From: Massilibacteroides vaginae
Lineage (GTDB): Bacteria; Bacteroidota; Bacteroidia; Bacteroidales; Tannerellaceae
Length of the DNA: 64,000 nt
Direction of reading: 5' to 3'
NCBI RefSeq assembly: GCF_900178525.1
Contig: NZ_FXDJ01000009.1
Location: forward strand, 1,076,263 to 1,140,262
Shown: one piece after another, positions 1 to 8,745 of the stretch
Layout: every line of letters begins with the position of its first letter
Numbering within the stretch: position 1 is the stretch's first letter
Translations under genes and position numbers: made by a program
Notes under the pieces: generated by a model
Told to the model about the DNA's origin: nothing
Database searches by the model: none
The model's input: the letters and a program-made list of their open reading frames with translations, nothing else

Positions 1-2757
1 TGACGAGAGATCCATTTTCAAGTAAGTACACATTTTAAGTTCACTCACACTCAGATCCGGGTGTTTTATCCGTAGTTTGTTTATAAATTTATTATGAACC
101 AGGTCGAACTGTTCTTCAAACTTTTTCAACATATCGTCTGACTGTATATTTGAGTCGATCTGATTATTCAGTGAAACAATCATACGTTTTGGCCTTACAA
201 AAGCGTCTCCTTTCATCTCACCCATAACTTTATAAAGCTCATTTTTTATATCGATCAAAATCTCGTTCTTTCTTGAAAGATTGATCATCAGATTGGCCAT
301 TTCCTGACTTTTATGCTTCAGTTCCTGCTCCAGATTTTCATTTTTCAATTCCACAATTTCTTGTTCTTTCCGCAGATCTTCTTTCATAAACTGCTGTTCC
401 ATAAGCATTATCTCATGCTCTTTTTCGGCTAATTCTTTTTTCTTCCGGCGTATGATACGTTGCTCGTCCAACCGATAAAGCAACCAAACAAGTAAGAGGA
501 ATAGCAAACAATACACAACCCAGGCATAAATGGAGCGATACCAAGGAGGAAGAATTGTAAACGAGAATTTTGTGGTTGCTACGTTGCCGTTTGTATGAAA
601 AGCCTCCACCTCAAACGTGTAGTTTCCTTCGCGAAGATGATTATATTCTTTTACCGTTGAAGAGGTATAAGCAGACCACAGTGGATCCGGTGTTAATCTA
701 TATCGAAACTTCACCGGTTTATCCTGTCCAAATGAACGTATATCGTAAGCAATTCTTAGCGCATTATTTTTATAACTGATCTCAGGAAAAATACTCTTGT
801 TCAAATAACTGTCTTCATAAATCAACGAGTCATTCGGATAAGTAACAAATACATTCTTGATATACAGGTCATTTTTTTCTATTTGTGAGGGATAGGCCGT
901 GTTAAGCAAGGCGAAACCATGTTCATTGGGAATGATAATAAGCGAATCGCTTATCACATCAATCGTTTCATAATGGCGGATAAAGTCCACCTTGGAACGA
1001 GAAAAAGAATAAGTAGCAGGATTGGATAAAACCCCCGACGCATTTAAAGCCGATGTTTGAATTCCCTTTAAAGACAGAGAATAGAGCCTATCTCCCCTTT
1101 CTGATAAAACGGTTGTTCCATCTATTAACACATCATTGAATTCTTTAGATTCAACAATTTTGTCTGTTTTACTATCATAAGAATAGAATCCGGAATCTGT
1201 TGTAAAATAAATATTGTTTTTAATCCGGTAAGCATAAAGGTTGGTTACAGAAGCAAAACCATCTTTTTTCATATACGTGCGAGACTCCTTAATTTTATAT
1301 TTCAGCGTGTCCAGTACAATTCGCTCCATCCCGTCATTGAGTTTCCTAACCCATAAAACTTCAGGAGATTCAAAGACTACATTTTTCGGCCACATATTTA
1401 TTTCCGGCAATTGTTGCATCACGCCCCATTTTCCATCCTTCTTTTGGAGTAAATAAAAGCTATCATAAGTACTTATCCAGCATTTATCCGGATCTGTTTC
1501 ATGAGGAGTAAAATGAATAGCTCCCCTTAATCCGGGTATCTGGTCCGCTTTATTTCCAGTAATAATAAACAACCCTTTGTCATGCATACAAAAAATCTCA
1601 TTATTATAGGTAACTAAGCTCCAAACTTGCCCGGTTAAATCGGAAATAAGCTTCAAATCAACACCTTTGTCGGTAAAACGCACAGGCCATTCAGCAGAAA
1701 ACAGTCCCCTGTTTGTTCCCAGATATATTTTCCCGCCTTCAATCAAGGAAACATATCCTGCCCCTTTTGAATTCGGATAAGTATAAAGGTTAGACAGCGG
1801 TGAATCAATCGACACAAAATCAATCCCATTATCAAGTCCCAGCCAGATATTCTGCTGTTTATCGAAGAAAAGAGAAAGAACAGTATTGTTTTGCAGCCCA
1901 TTATCTTCATTATAGTACTGCGCTGAAAAATCCTTCCTGTCCAACAATAAAAGCCCCTTATGAATGGTACCTATTCCCAGATAATCAGCTGAAACATCCA
2001 TCGAGAAAAGCTCATTCTCCCTGATAAAAGCTTCATGCCCGGTTATTAACGGTTTGATTTCGTTGTCCTCAAAAAGAAAAAGACCATCTAATGCCGTTGC
2101 AAATAAAGTTCCTTTCCCATACGAAATAATACTTCGTATCGTTTTTTCTTTCAGCATATCTCCACCCGGAAGAGACAACAACGTATTGCCCACAAGTATT
2201 TTAATCCCATCAAACGTGCCTAAAAAAAGAACATTCTTCACCAACGCGGAACAATCAATTTTATAATCCGTTTCAATAAGTGTAAATTCATCCTCAATTT
2301 GCTTAATGATATGACGATCCGAAACATAATACATAATATTATCCACCTCATAAATTCCCCAGTATCCCCGGGATATACCATGCTCACGTGTAAACGCTTC
2401 AGAAAGTTCTTTATAAATCAGTTGCCCCTTGGCATCCGGTTCAAGATAACCAAATTCACTTTCACCACCAATATAGATTCGGTTTTGTTTTTTTGAGATA
2501 TGAACAGAACGAACATCCGTTTGGTTGTTCAACTGAAAAAGCTTCCAATCACTTCCATTATACTCCAGCAAACCATTTTTATTGGCGAAATAAAAATAAT
2601 CATCATCGTAACTACTTATCTGCCAGGTTTGTTGCCCTCGTCCATACAGTTCCTTCTTAAAATTAGTGATAAAATGATTCCACTGTCCACTTGCCTTAGT
2701 TGAAAACCAAAGACTAAACAGCAATAAAATAATAATTTTATAAAGAAAACGCGTCAT
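1..2757 (-). CDS. Propeller/Y_Y_Y-domain membrane-anchored transcriptional regulator (3' end beyond window)
   Basis: The gene starts at an ATG read leftwards from 2757 and stays open to the left edge, giving 919 visible residues. An N-terminal signal sequence (about residues 1-24) precedes some 600 residues with the repeated short beta strands of a regulator beta-propeller. A Y_Y_Y-type module follows at about 650-735, with the segments FRYRLTPDP and REGNYTFEVEAF, then one membrane helix at about 740-759 and a charged coiled coil to about 870. The last visible residues (HPDLSVSELKMCTYLKMDL) look like the start of a LuxR-type helix-turn-helix, which would complete off-window. I infer a periplasmic ligand sensor with a cytoplasmic DNA-binding end. 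It has no histidine-kinase domain so far, unlike a hybrid two-component system. Its target is probably outside the window. Confidence 0.8.
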   Translation of the reverse strand, partial: MTRFLYKIIILLLFSLWFSTKASGQWNHFITNFKKELYGRGQQTWQISSYDDDYFYFANKNGLLEYNGSDWKLFQLNNQTDVRSVHISKKQNRIYIGGESEFGYLEPDAKGQLIYKELSEAFTREHGISRGYWGIYEVDNIMYYVSDRHIIKQIEDEFTLIETDYKIDCSALVKNVLFLGTFDGIKILVGNTLLSLPGGDMLKEKTIRSIISYGKGTLFATALDGLFLFEDNEIKPLITGHEAFIRENELFSMDVSADYLGIGTIHKGLLLLDRKDFSAQYYNEDNGLQNNTVLSLFFDKQQNIWLGLDNGIDFVSIDSPLSNLYTYPNSKGAGYVSLIEGGKIYLGTNRGLFSAEWPVRFTDKGVDLKLISDLTGQVWSLVTYNNEIFCMHDKGLFIITGNKADQIPGLRGAIHFTPHETDPDKCWISTYDSFYLLQKKDGKWGVMQQLPEINMWPKNVVFESPEVLWVRKLNDGMERIVLDTLKYKIKESRTYMKKDGFASVTNLYAYRIKNNIYFTTDSGFYSYDSKTDKIVESKEFNDVLIDGTTVLSERGDRLYSLSLKGIQTSALNASGVLSNPATYSFSRSKVDFIRHYETIDVISDSLIIIPNEHGFALLNTAYPSQIEKNDLYIKNVFVTYPNDSLIYEDSYLNKSIFPEISYKNNALRIAYDIRSFGQDKPVKFRYRLTPDPLWSAYTSSTVKEYNHLREGNYTFEVEAFHTNGNVATTKFSFTILPPWYRSIYAWVVYCLLFLLLVWLLYRLDEQRIIRRKKKELAEKEHEIMLMEQQFMKEDLRKEQEIVELKNENLEQELKHKSQEMANLMINLSRKNEILIDIKNELYKVMGEMKGDAFVRPKRMIVSLNNQIDSNIQSDDMLKKFEEQFDLVHNKFINKLRIKHPDLSVSELKMCTYLKMDLSS

Positions 2758-2870
2758 TATTAATCAGGTTAAGAAACAAATATTAAGTATTTTTTGACAT
2801 TTAATCTTTTTTCATTCCGGTACAAAACAAGGATTGAAAAGTCAACACTCAAAAATGCATACTATTATCA

Positions 2871-2940
2871 AAAAAAATATATCCTTTATTTTTTCAAAAA
2901 TAACCTTTATTTTCGGAAAAATAACCTTTATGTTTTTACA
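2871..2940 (+). repeat. Dispersed intergenic hairpin repeat, copy 1
   Basis: Two direct arms reading AAAAATAACCTTTAT follow a diverged first arm (ATATCCTTTAT). The flank continuing to about 2963 (GTTTTTACACC, then a TTTATAT tract and TTGATTTTCA) is found inverted beside copy 2 near 12365-12395, so the repeat unit is longer than the arms alone. Other copies are at 12395, 25150 and 52901. Confidence 0.75.
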
Positions 2941-3002
2941 CCCTTTATATTCATTGATTTTCAACACATTTTAAAACGCCGTTTTTTAGCCTAAAAACGC
3001 TC

Positions 3003-3043
3003 CTCTTTGTCATTCCGGCCGAAGCGGAGAAATCTCTGCAAGG
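3003..3043 (+). repeat. Short dispersed repeat (TTTGTCATTCCG type), copy 1
   Basis: The segment CTCTTTGTCATTCCGGCCGA followed by AGCGGAGAAATCTCTGCA matches, with a few substitutions, the reverse complement of 25299-25339. Similar motifs recur in the intergenic DNA of many bacteria. Confidence 0.6.
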
Positions 3044-3133
3044 GGCACAATGATACCACTCAAAACGGCATGAGATTTTTCGACATACACTTCTTCCGGA
3101 AAATCGGCTGATTCCAAAATAAAAGATACATTT

Positions 3134-3165
3134 TTTGATTCTTACAAGTTATGTTGATACCTTTC
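3134..3165 (+). promoter_or_regulatory. Candidate Bacteroidetes sigma-ABfr promoter for the pentapeptide gene
   Basis: TTTG at 3134-3137 is followed after exactly 20 bp by TACCTTTC at 3158-3165, one mismatch from TAnnTTTG. The implied transcription start is about 20 nt before the ATG at 3194. Confidence 0.45.
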
Positions 3166-3193
3166 CGGCCTATATCAAAACAAACAATTTAGC

Positions 3194-3766
3194 ATGCCGG
3201 GAGCTTATATACATGACGAGATTTTTGAAAGAGAGGATTTTACGCTGACTGCGTTGGAAAAAGGAGAATATGAGAGCTGTGCTTTTAACGGCTGTAATTT
3301 TGCTGAATATAATCTTTCGGGCTTTAATTTTATAAACTGTGCGTTTACTGATTGCAATTTGAGTTTAGCAAAACTGGATAAAACGGCATTTCAGGATGTA
3401 GTATTCACAGGTTGCAAGATGTTAGGGCTTCAATTCGATATGTGTAACGAATTCAGCCTTTCTTTTTCATTTAATAACTGCTTATTGAATCATTCCGTTT
3501 TCTACAAAAGAAAAATAAAGAAAACCTCATTCCTGAACTCGCAATTAAGAGAAGTGGATTTCACTGAAGCCGACCTGAGCAATTCGGTTTTTGACAACTG
3601 CGACCTATTAGGAGCTACTTTTGAATTCACAAACCTTGAAAAAGCCGACCTCCGCACGGCCTATAATTTTACCCTTGATCCGGAAGGAAACCGCATCAAA
3701 AAAGCAGCCTTTTCACTCAGCGGACTCCCCGGACTCTTAAACAAATACGAACTGAATATTGATTAA
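3194..3766 (+). CDS. Pentapeptide-repeat protein
   Basis: A protein of 190 residues made largely of A/C-(D/N)-L/F-x-x pentapeptides, such as CNFAEYNLSGFNF and ADLSNSVFDNCDLLGATF. These should fold into a right-handed quadrilateral beta-helix. The first repeats cover about residues 28-75, an irregular stretch sits near 76-110, and repeats resume to about 155. There is no signal peptide or membrane helix, so it is probably cytoplasmic. Some family members, such as Qnr and MfpA, mimic DNA and protect gyrase, but most chromosomal Bacteroidales members have no assigned role. It stands alone behind its own candidate promoter. The next gene, 166 bp downstream on the same strand, is unrelated. Confidence 0.85.
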   Translation: MPGAYIHDEIFEREDFTLTALEKGEYESCAFNGCNFAEYNLSGFNFINCAFTDCNLSLAKLDKTAFQDVVFTGCKMLGLQFDMCNEFSLSFSFNNCLLNHSVFYKRKIKKTSFLNSQLREVDFTEADLSNSVFDNCDLLGATFEFTNLEKADLRTAYNFTLDPEGNRIKKAAFSLSGLPGLLNKYELNID

Positions 3767-3932
3767 CTATATCGGATCATTAGTTTGTATTTTGTATAAA
3801 TAACTATATTTTATGTGTTAGAGGTTTAAAATGAACATGTCTACTATTCCTATCTGGTCTTAAAAAAGATTTTTCCTATTGCTGGTTTTGTGAAAAATAA
3901 ACATATTTGCATGAAATACACCAGAAAAAATT

Positions 3933-5594
3933 ATGAATAATACTACATTAAAAGAGATACTCGATCATCTCCTGGCTATGGATGCCGAAACAGAACTTGT
4001 GGAATTCAAAGAAGCTAAAAACACATTCGATTTCAACAAATTAGGCCAATACTTTTCTGCTCTTTCCAACGAGGCTAACTTAAAAAGAAAGTCGACAGCA
4101 TGGCTTGTTTTTGGTGTAGAAAATAAAGAACATGCAATTGTAGGAACTAAATTCCGTTCACAACGAAAAGATTTAGACCATTTGAAAGGTGAAATTGCGA
4201 ACAAAACCACTAACCGAATTACATTTGTTGAAATACACGAAAAGGAAACCTTACAAGGACGCGTAATTTTATTTGAAATACCACCTGCCCCTAAAGGTAT
4301 TCCTGTTGCTTTCAGCGGTCATTACTATGGAAGAGACGGGGAAGAGTTGGTCCCACTTAATTTGGAGGAAATTGAACGAATCCGTAGTCAAGCAAACCAA
4401 ATTGACTGGAGTGCACAAATCATTGAAGATGCAACCATCAATGATTTAGATAAGAATGCAATTAAACTGGCCCGAAAGAACTACAAAAGTAAACATGCGG
4501 ATAAAAAGGCGGAAGTAGATCAGTGGGATGATATTACTTTTTTAAACAAAGCAAAAATAACATTAAAAGGAAAGATAACCAGGACGGCTATTATACTTTT
4601 AGGTAAGGATGAATCTGAGCATTATATTAACCCGTCAGAAGCTAAAATCAGATGGATTTTGAAAGATGATAAGGGAATAGAGAAAGATTACCTGATTGTT
4701 AGCTGTCCTTTTTTATTAGCTGTTGACAAAGTATACAATAAGATACGAAACCTCAAATATAGATATCTACAGGAAGGAACGCTCTTTCCGGAAGAGATGG
4801 ATCAGTATGAACCATTTTCTATCCGAGAAGCAATAAACAACTGCATTGCCCATCAAGATTATACAAAGCGCGGAAGAATTAACGTTGTGGAAATGCCTGA
4901 TCAGCTGGTTTTTACTAATCTTGGAGAATTTATCCCAGGATCTATAGAAAGCGTTATACAGGAAGATGCACCAGAGGAACTTTATAGAAACCAATTTCTA
5001 GTAACTGCTATGTTGAATCTGAAAATGGTTGATACTATAGGAAGTGGTATCCGAAAAATGTTTAACTATCAAAGAGATCGTCTTTTCCCTATGCCAGAAT
5101 ACGATTTATCAAACGGACGGGTTTCGCTTACATTGATAGGAAAAGTAATAAACGAAAACTTTGCCCGACTTTTGACTCAACGCAAAGATTTATCCTTAAG
5201 TGATGTAATGTTATTAGACCGGATACAAAAGAAAAAAATGATTACCCGGGAAGACGAAAAAACACTTCGTCAAAAAAAGCTGATTGAAGGACGCCGTCCC
5301 AACTATTTTCTAAGTATTGATGCCGCACAGAAGCTGGAACATAAAGCTGATTATTCTAAGAATAAAGCATTTGATAAACAGTACTACCTTGATTTTATAT
5401 TAAAAGCAATCAATGAACATAATAGTATGACCAGAGCGGAAATAGATGAGTTGCTATGGGATAAATTACCTCAATGGATGAACGACATACAACGGAAAAA
5501 CAAAGTAATGAATTTGCTAACTGAACTAAGGAGTGATAAAAAAATTGAAAATATAGGAACAACTTTTAATTCAAATTGGATACTTAAAAAATAA
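3933..5594 (+). CDS. Schlafen-type AlbA_2 / GHKL-like ATP-binding regulator
   Basis: A protein of 553 residues. The N-terminus (about 15-150) is an AlbA_2/Schlafen fold, with ELVEFKEAKN at 21-30 and WLVFGVENK near 57-65. Residues about 295-378 resemble the degenerate GHKL ATPase module (HATPase_c_4) of this family: REAINNCIAHQDY, FTNLGEF and TIGSGIRKMF. The C-terminal 170 residues are charged and probably carry winged helices. Homologues are annotated as transcriptional regulators or putative DNA-binding proteins; a few Schlafen-like proteins act in phage defence, but nothing nearby supports that here. The gene is monocistronic and is followed at once by a cluster of short TTTAAGAGACCTCTAA repeats, possible operators or terminators. 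The ATG start is preceded by an A-rich leader. Confidence 0.8.
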   Translation: MNNTTLKEILDHLLAMDAETELVEFKEAKNTFDFNKLGQYFSALSNEANLKRKSTAWLVFGVENKEHAIVGTKFRSQRKDLDHLKGEIANKTTNRITFVEIHEKETLQGRVILFEIPPAPKGIPVAFSGHYYGRDGEELVPLNLEEIERIRSQANQIDWSAQIIEDATINDLDKNAIKLARKNYKSKHADKKAEVDQWDDITFLNKAKITLKGKITRTAIILLGKDESEHYINPSEAKIRWILKDDKGIEKDYLIVSCPFLLAVDKVYNKIRNLKYRYLQEGTLFPEEMDQYEPFSIREAINNCIAHQDYTKRGRINVVEMPDQLVFTNLGEFIPGSIESVIQEDAPEELYRNQFLVTAMLNLKMVDTIGSGIRKMFNYQRDRLFPMPEYDLSNGRVSLTLIGKVINENFARLLTQRKDLSLSDVMLLDRIQKKKMITREDEKTLRQKKLIEGRRPNYFLSIDAAQKLEHKADYSKNKAFDKQYYLDFILKAINEHNSMTRAEIDELLWDKLPQWMNDIQRKNKVMNLLTELRSDKKIENIGTTFNSNWILKK

Positions 5595-5695
5595 TTTAAG
5601 AGACCTCTAAGAGATATTTAAGAGAGTTTTAAGAAACCTCCTAAGAATAAATCCTCTGAGATAGGCTTTTACAAAATATTTTAAGAGACCTCTAA
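5595..5695. repeat. Clustered short repeats TTTAAGAGACCTCTAA after the AlbA_2 gene
   Basis: Exact copies of TTTAAGAGACCTCTAA lie at 5595-5610 and 5680-5695. Degenerate relatives lie between them (ATTTAAGAGAG near 5617 and AAGAAACCTCCTAAGA near 5631). Each exact copy contains AGAG-AC-CTCT, an imperfect dyad, as a protein-binding site might. The first copy begins directly after the stop codon of the upstream gene. Confidence 0.6.
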
Positions 5696-5833
5696 AAAGT
5701 TTTAGGATAAACAGAAAATATAAAATTACCTATACACCTCTCCATTTTGTTTAGGGTGCAGCAAAAATCCAATTGATTTAATTCTGTAAAATATTCTTGT
5801 AGAAGCCTTAAAAAACCACTATTTGTAAAGTTA

Positions 5834-6613
5834 TCAATAAGACACCGAAACATCAAACCCTTCTTTTCGGGCACGATCGGCAATGGCATCTAATTCTTCT
5901 TTGGTTGCTTTTTTAAGTTCTTTTACAGGAGTCTCGCGCTCAACGGTATAAATCATAACCTGACGAGGTTTGATTTCTTTTAAGGCATTGATCCATCCGG
6001 ATATCTCTTCTTCTGTCATGTTGCTTACGGATTCTCCTTTGTGTTCTCCGTTCAGGAACATGGTTTGTATAGTCAGGTTGCCTTCGAAAATTTTTAGGTT
6101 TTCTACTAACCATTCATAGGTGAATGAAGGTGAATAGGGGGCGTTCAGTTGTTGTATACGACTGTCGAGTACGGAGTCAAGCTTCAATATTCTGTCATCA
6201 ACCTTGAGTAAGGCGTCGAATACAGATTTCCGTTTTATCATTGTGGCGTTCGACAAGACTGCTATTTTGGCTTTTGGAAAATAGTTGTTTCGCAGTTCAA
6301 CCGTATCATCTATTATACCGGCAAATTGTGGGTGCATGGTGGGTTCACCGTTTCCGGCAAAAGTAATTACATCCGGAACTGTTCCTTCTGCTTGCATTGC
6401 CAATAAGGTTTCTTCTAATTGTTTTTTTGCCTCTTCTCGTGTTGGAAGGCGTGTGGTTGTTTTGCGTTCATCGTTTAATCCGCATTCACAATAAATGCAG
6501 TCAAACGAACAAAACTTTCCGTCGGGAGGAAGCAGATTCATACCTAAGGAAACACCAAGACGACGGCTTTTAACCGGACCAAATACTATTTTATCAAAAA
6601 GAATTGTAGACAT
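5834..6613 (-). CDS. Radical SAM protein (COG0731-like)
   Basis: From the ATG at 6613 the protein has 259 residues. It carries the radical SAM cluster motif C35-SFD-C39-IY-C42 and the family lead-in FGPVKSRRLGVSLGMNL. Later conserved features include FAGNGEPTMHP and a segment with VLSNATM. This fits the COG0731 Fe-S oxidoreductases, whose best-known members make wyosine in archaeal tRNA; bacterial members have no settled substrate. A longer start at 6685 would overlap the preceding gene. I chose 6613 because the protein then begins at the conserved core and a -7 element (TACATTTG, reverse of 6643-6650) lies just upstream. Confidence 0.85.
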   Translation of the reverse strand: MSTILFDKIVFGPVKSRRLGVSLGMNLLPPDGKFCSFDCIYCECGLNDERKTTTRLPTREEAKKQLEETLLAMQAEGTVPDVITFAGNGEPTMHPQFAGIIDDTVELRNNYFPKAKIAVLSNATMIKRKSVFDALLKVDDRILKLDSVLDSRIQQLNAPYSPSFTYEWLVENLKIFEGNLTIQTMFLNGEHKGESVSNMTEEEISGWINALKEIKPRQVMIYTVERETPVKELKKATKEELDAIADRARKEGFDVSVSY

Positions 6614-6642
6614 ATGCTGAGTTGTTTTACAATAATCGCTTG

Positions 6643-6650
6643 CAAATGTA
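6643..6650 (-). promoter_or_regulatory. Candidate -7 element for the radical SAM gene
   Basis: TACATTTG on the minus strand matches TAnnTTTG about 30 nt before the ATG at 6613. No clear TTTG is seen at -33. Confidence 0.3.
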
Positions 6651-6672
6651 ACAATATCTCTGCCTTGTGTGT

Positions 6673-8730
6673 TTAGAATTTCCACCGAAGAACTAAATTA
6701 AGGTCTGTTTTATCACTACCTTCTATTTCTTCCAAATCAGTGCCAATCTTATCCCGATCGATATAATGAGTTGATGCTAACTTTAGCGCAAGCATTAGCC
6801 GGCGTGATATATCATACCGAAGTGAACAAGCCATTCGTAGGCCTTGTCCGTAGAAAGAGGGTTTGTAATAAACGTATAAAGGCGTCCGTTCAAACGAGCT
6901 AATTACAACGGATGAATTATCTGTATCGAAATAAGCGACATAAATATCCGCTTTTAACTTTCCTTTGTCCGGCTGAAAAGAAACAGCTTCTCCTATCATC
7001 CAGCCTTTATCCGTACCCGAAGATTCCTTGCTATACCCTACCCCATCCAATGAAGTTCGGAAACTCCAGTTATTAACCTTACGCGTAAACTGAAAACGAA
7101 GTCTATGCAATTCAAATTCTCCTATCCGTATATTTTTATCAACAGTTATATTCTTTTCCGTTTGCTTATAACGGTAGCGAAGCGAGAACGTATTATTCCT
7201 TCCGTTGTTATGCTCTATCTGAGTCATATATTCTTTTCCTGAAGACGGCGCATCAACGCCGTATCTAAGCCATGGAAAGCGAAATACATCCACGTATGCC
7301 GATAGTTTCCAGTAAGGAATAGGTGTTAATTGCATTCCAATATAAACACCTTCTTCATTTTGAACCGTTGAATTTTGCCCGAAGGCATTCCCATAAAATG
7401 CCTGATAGCTTTTACCGTAATTCCTGTACAACAATAGAAAAGAAGCATACGAAACCGGTTGTATCTGTACTCCATTTAAAGTAGCCATCGCCTTATTTGC
7501 AGAGATAGCTGTTTCACCATAAAATTTTACAGCTCCTTTTCTGAACATATAATCAACACTCATATTTGTATTCTCTTCACCCCGAAAATAATAAAGGTTG
7601 TAAGGTTTCACTTCCGGTTCATAACGTTTTCCTCCGAAAGAATGATGAAGAGCGGTAAAACCTATAGATATATTTTCAGACGCATAACGCAAATTACCTC
7701 CGAGCGTACGTATCTTTACTTGATTACGTTTATCCCAATCCCGTTGTAATCGATGTAGCCCGTCTGTTTTCAATGAAGTAATCAACAAGCTGTCTGCTGA
7801 TCCGTCAACATTTCTATCCGAATAAAAAACACTCACTTCCACATCCTTCAAAGCAAGCGTTGCCCCTACCCCACGAAAAAAATCATATTCGTTTGTTGAA
7901 TAATGTCTGCGGAATCCGTTATTTCTTCTTTCTGCCTGCGAAAGAATAGCACTGCGAGACGGAGAATAATCATGACTTGCTACTAATCCTTGTCCGAAAG
8001 CCATTTTATAATCTCCTACAACTAATGTTTTCAACCATTTCATCCCCTTTATCAACAAGTGAAAAGAGTAGTAATCATACCCTTTATGCATTTTATTCAT
8101 AAAAGGTTCTCCCGCATCCTTCTCTGCTACTATCCCGAACTGAACACGTTCATCATACTGATAAGAATACCTAATTGAATTATAGAAGTCTTCACCTGCA
8201 TATTTTCTATTCGGAAAATGCGACAAAATACTATCCGGAACAGGTTTATATCCTTTTTTTTGTTGAAAACATTTATCATACCTCATATACAATTCATTAC
8301 GTCCGTACTTCAACAAGTTATCCACAGTTATTGAACGCTTATCAACACCTGAATCATGGATATAAACAAAAGGAAGTAGTAGTTCAAGTGTTTGAAAATC
8401 CAATCCTTCCACATTTTTAAGTTCATATACAGAAAGCATCTTTCCATACTTTTCCCGATAAGTTAATAAACTACTTATCTGCCTGTCTGTCAGGAATGGT
8501 AAACGTTTTAATTGAGCTTCTGTAAGTGTGTTTAGTTCAAACGGATTATCCGCAATTGCAGATAGTTCTTCATACAAGTTTTCCATCGATTCTTCGCTTA
8601 ATTCTTCCTGTTGATTGTCAATATACTCCTTCCACTTATCAACAATAAAGGAAGACTGAGCAACAGCAACATAACAAGTTTTTAAACAGAATATAAACAG
8701 AATAAGAAAGGTTATTAACAAGTGCTTCAT
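6673..8730 (-). CDS. Helix-hairpin-helix protein fused to an outer-membrane beta-barrel
   Basis: A protein of 685 residues with a signal peptide (about 1-24). Two ComEA-like helix-hairpin-helix motifs follow at about 55-125 (ELNTLTEAQLKRLPFLTDRQ, then YELKNVEGLDFQTLELLLPF). The remaining ~550 residues have alternating aromatic beta strands and end in WKF, typical of an outer-membrane barrel. ComEA-type HhH motifs bind DNA in the periplasm of transformable bacteria; whether that holds for this Bacteroidales architecture is unknown. The start of this gene lies 15 bp downstream of the stop of another barrel gene (8746-9558), and the two are probably co-transcribed. No frameshift is evident. Confidence 0.8.
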   Translation of the reverse strand: MKHLLITFLILFIFCLKTCYVAVAQSSFIVDKWKEYIDNQQEELSEESMENLYEELSAIADNPFELNTLTEAQLKRLPFLTDRQISSLLTYREKYGKMLSVYELKNVEGLDFQTLELLLPFVYIHDSGVDKRSITVDNLLKYGRNELYMRYDKCFQQKKGYKPVPDSILSHFPNRKYAGEDFYNSIRYSYQYDERVQFGIVAEKDAGEPFMNKMHKGYDYYSFHLLIKGMKWLKTLVVGDYKMAFGQGLVASHDYSPSRSAILSQAERRNNGFRRHYSTNEYDFFRGVGATLALKDVEVSVFYSDRNVDGSADSLLITSLKTDGLHRLQRDWDKRNQVKIRTLGGNLRYASENISIGFTALHHSFGGKRYEPEVKPYNLYYFRGEENTNMSVDYMFRKGAVKFYGETAISANKAMATLNGVQIQPVSYASFLLLYRNYGKSYQAFYGNAFGQNSTVQNEEGVYIGMQLTPIPYWKLSAYVDVFRFPWLRYGVDAPSSGKEYMTQIEHNNGRNNTFSLRYRYKQTEKNITVDKNIRIGEFELHRLRFQFTRKVNNWSFRTSLDGVGYSKESSGTDKGWMIGEAVSFQPDKGKLKADIYVAYFDTDNSSVVISSFERTPLYVYYKPSFYGQGLRMACSLRYDISRRLMLALKLASTHYIDRDKIGTDLEEIEGSDKTDLNLVLRWKF

Positions 8731-8745
8731 AGTTACAAGTATTAG

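Larger units (their letters stand above)
2758..3193. other. 436-bp divergent intergenic region
   Basis: This gap separates the divergent regulator and pentapeptide genes. It holds one copy of the dispersed AACCTTTAT hairpin repeat (2871-2940), one copy of the TTTGTCATTCCG repeat (3003-3043) and a candidate promoter for the rightward gene (3134-3165). An open frame at 2794-2994 is low-complexity sequence across the repeat and is not called as a gene. Confidence 0.7.

Noticed and set aside
2794-2994. Open frame of 66 codons across hairpin-repeat copy 1
   Set aside because: It is made of AT-rich repeat arms, has phenylalanine- and lysine-rich low-complexity sequence, and has no plausible promoter or homology.
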